Positions 20,709 to 22,292 of a stretch of 22,292 nucleotides of DNA are shown here, one piece after another (position 1 is the stretch's first letter; each line of letters opens with the position of its first letter). The notes below the pieces were generated by a model. That model was not told the DNA's origin. It did not search any database and was given only the letters and a program-made list of their open reading frames with translations. The stretch is from JADLEX01 sp964586775. GTDB lineage: Bacteria; Lernaellota; Lernaellaia; JACKCT01. The position numbers and the translations under genes are program-made. The stretch spans positions 1 through 22,292 of the forward strand of contig CAZPJD010000058.1 in assembly GCA_964586775.1 (NCBI GenBank), in the 5' to 3' direction.

Positions 20709-21407
20709 TCATTTTTCGAACCGGCGCACAGGCAGCCCGTACCGACCCTCGACCTCGGGCAACCAGCTCGGATCCACGTCGATCGCGATGAACCGCCTTC
20801 CGAGTTCGCGGGCCGCCGCCGCCGTCGCGCCGGACCCGGCGAACGGATCGAGCACCAAGTCGCCGGGTTTGCTTGATGCCTCGATCAGATCCTTGAGCAG
20901 ATCGAGCGGCTTGGGCGTCGGGTGACCGCCCGGCCAGATCCTCGGCCGGCCGCAGCGCAGAATGTTCGACCGGGATCGCCCGCCGTTCCAGCCGGTCACC
21001 GGCCCCTTCGACGCCATCACGATCGTCTCGTATTGCGATCGCCAGTAGCAGCCGACGCCGATCGCCTTCTTGTCCCACACCATCGCCTGGCGCAGATCGA
21101 AGTGCGCGTCGAGCACGCTGACCAGATCGGACCCCTGCCGAAACATGGCCCGGCCTCCCGGTGCGAACAGATAGATCGTCCCGCCCGGTCGCAGCACGCG
21201 CGCCAAGTCCGGGACCACCGCCTTGAGCAGCTCGTGGCTTTCGAAAGGCGTGTCCGCGATGATGCGCGGCGTCTTCGTCTTCGCCCGACGCGTGCGCCGA
21301 TAGGCGATGCCGTAGGGCGGATCGGTAACGATCAGGTCGATCGACCCGTCCGCGATCCGCTGGAGCACCCGCCGGTTGTCGCCCAGAACGTAACAATTCT
21401 CCTCCAC
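20709..21407 (-). CDS. DNA methyltransferase, beta class (N6-adenine or N4-cytosine)
   Basis: A 232-residue SAM-dependent DNA methyltransferase. Motif IV DPPY (29-32) precedes motif I DPFAGSGAT (187-195), the order of beta-class enzymes such as phage and cell-cycle methylases. HPTPKP (162-167) is the usual motif preceding motif I. DPPY permits N6-adenine or N4-cytosine methylation. There is no separate target-recognition insertion, so the enzyme is small, as in phage-encoded solitary methylases. It starts at GTG 21407 with GAGG four to five bases upstream. No restriction endonuclease is adjacent. Its neighbour on the same strand is a tail-fibre-like gene, so a phage origin is likely. Confidence 0.9.
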   Translation of the reverse strand: MEENCYVLGDNRRVLQRIADGSIDLIVTDPPYGIAYRRTRRAKTKTPRIIADTPFESHELLKAVVPDLARVLRPGGTIYLFAPGGRAMFRQGSDLVSVLDAHFDLRQAMVWDKKAIGVGCYWRSQYETIVMASKGPVTGWNGGRSRSNILRCGRPRIWPGGHPTPKPLDLLKDLIEASSKPGDLVLDPFAGSGATAAAARELGRRFIAIDVDPSWLPEVEGRYGLPVRRFEK

Positions 21408-21537
21408 TTGTCCTCAGATCCCGCTCGGCTAAAATCCGCCCCTGTCCATTTGTGGGCGGCCGAGCAATCGGGGCCACGCTCCTACGTGGTCGGTTTCGGG
21501 CGCTGCAACGTCCGGAACCCCGCTCTCCCTTCCATCG

Positions 21538-22292
21538 TCAGTCGGGTTCGGTTGCGAAATACATGACCTGAAACCCGCAATCGACGGCGGCGCCGTCGTG
21601 GCCCTCGAACTCGATCACCCAGAACTTGCCCGTGCCATCCCAGTCCATCGAGAACATCCGCTGTGCACCGATGGGGATGATGGACATGACGACGGTCGTA
21701 TTGTCGTATTTCGGTTCGACCACACCACCGCCGGTGATGAATGCGGACGGCCTGACCTGATAGACGCCCGTGGCGTCCTTACGAACCTGCCACGGATAGT
21801 GTGTCACAACCGACAAGCCGAACGCCGACCCCCCGAGATAATCGACCGTTTGATCGGTGCCCGCCTGGTTCTTCTGGAGGTCGGTGGCGATCGGGCCCCC
21901 GTTGGCCGCGTTCGCCGACGTATTTGTCGAGAACGACGCGACGAGCCAGAGCGATCTCGCTCCAAGGTGTTTTGGCAGGATCCCGTCTTCCTTCACCCGC
22001 AACGTATCCGCGTCGATCTCGATCGTCGAATCATCGACGTTCACCGCGAGAGCCGAGCCGGCTCCCCCGGAAAGACCGTCGCCGGCGACGTCGGAGTTCA
22101 GCTTGTCCTTGTCGACCGCCGCATCGGCGATCTTGTCCGTCGTCACGGCCTCGTCGACGATCGCCGCCGTCGGCACCGAGTCGTCGGCCTGCGTGCCGTC
22201 GGCGTTGTGGGCCGTCGCGAACGGCCACCCGATACCGCCCGATCCCGTTGGCCCACCGGCGCTGACCGTGCCGGGCGTCCGGATGTCCTCGA
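21538..22292 (-). CDS. Phage tail-fibre/structural-like protein, N-terminus beyond window
   Basis: The frame is open from the stop at 21538 to the window edge with no in-frame stop, so the gene is partial: about 250 C-terminal residues are present, and a GTG at 22176 is not needed as start. The first visible part has collagen-like Gly-rich sequence (TVSAGGPTGSGG). Low-complexity segments typical of phage tail or baseplate proteins follow (VDEAVTTDKIADAAVDKDKL, GLSGGAGSALAVNVDDSTIE). The C-terminal about 140 residues (from SLWLVASFSTN to the end) look like a compact beta-rich head domain. Host recognition or a virion surface role is inference. It lies upstream of the DNA methyltransferase on the same strand. 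Confidence 0.7.
   Translation of the reverse strand, partial: EDIRTPGTVSAGGPTGSGGIGWPFATAHNADGTQADDSVPTAAIVDEAVTTDKIADAAVDKDKLNSDVAGDGLSGGAGSALAVNVDDSTIEIDADTLRVKEDGILPKHLGARSLWLVASFSTNTSANAANGGPIATDLQKNQAGTDQTVDYLGGSAFGLSVVTHYPWQVRKDATGVYQVRPSAFITGGGVVEPKYDNTTVVMSIIPIGAQRMFSMDWDGTGKFWVIEFEGHDGAAVDCGFQVMYFATEPD

Overview
The window is GC-rich bacterial chromosome, with long antisense open frames typical of high-GC codon usage. It is mostly single-copy core and accessory genes. Several exported proteins have low-complexity composition: an Asp-Asp-Asp-Thr repeat lipoprotein, a Cys-rich DDGxYCNGxExC repeat protein, and an FG-GAP protein with a Thr-rich stalk. That repertoire, with the surrounding genes, suggests an uncultured deltaproteobacterium-like lineage (Myxococcota, Lernaellota or a relative). 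The taxonomic placement is inference from protein style only.

Layout. Positions 1-125 are a palindrome-rich intergenic element. Ornithine aminotransferase (rocD, minus) and a secreted alpha-carbonic anhydrase (plus) diverge from a shared control region. The anhydrase converges on an Asp-rich lipoprotein (minus) across a strong bidirectional terminator. From 3.4 to 8.3 kb, three minus-strand genes concern C1 and methyl metabolism: a two-part protein with a C-terminal GcvT/aminomethyltransferase half, then metK (SAM synthesis), then ahcY (SAH removal). A Cys-rich repeat protein (plus) follows. It converges on a minus-strand pair encoding a GIDE-domain membrane protein with an EF-hand, followed by LemA. 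Another palindromic element separates that pair from a permease/HMA metal transporter.

From 13.9 kb there are plus-strand genes for a crotonase-family protein and a zinc-ribbon membrane protein, a minus-strand Zn-ribbon methyltransferase, and plus-strand genes for a YciI-like protein, a small antitoxin-like protein and an alpha/beta hydrolase. The hydrolase converges on a 698-residue FG-GAP beta-propeller protein with Thr-rich and Asp-rich tails.

The last 1.6 kb looks like phage-derived DNA: a small beta-class DNA methyltransferase and the C-terminal part of a tail-fibre-like protein that runs off the window. A junction at 20588-20708 carries a 33-nt near-duplicate of part of the hydrolase gene and a 17-bp direct repeat.

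The points most worth following are the uncharacterised N-terminal half fused to GcvT, the crotonase protein lacking both usual catalytic glutamates, the GIDE/EF-hand/LemA pair, the Cys-Gly motif at the termini of three exported proteins, and the nested palindromic elements. No CRISPR array, rRNA, tRNA or complete insertion sequence was seen.
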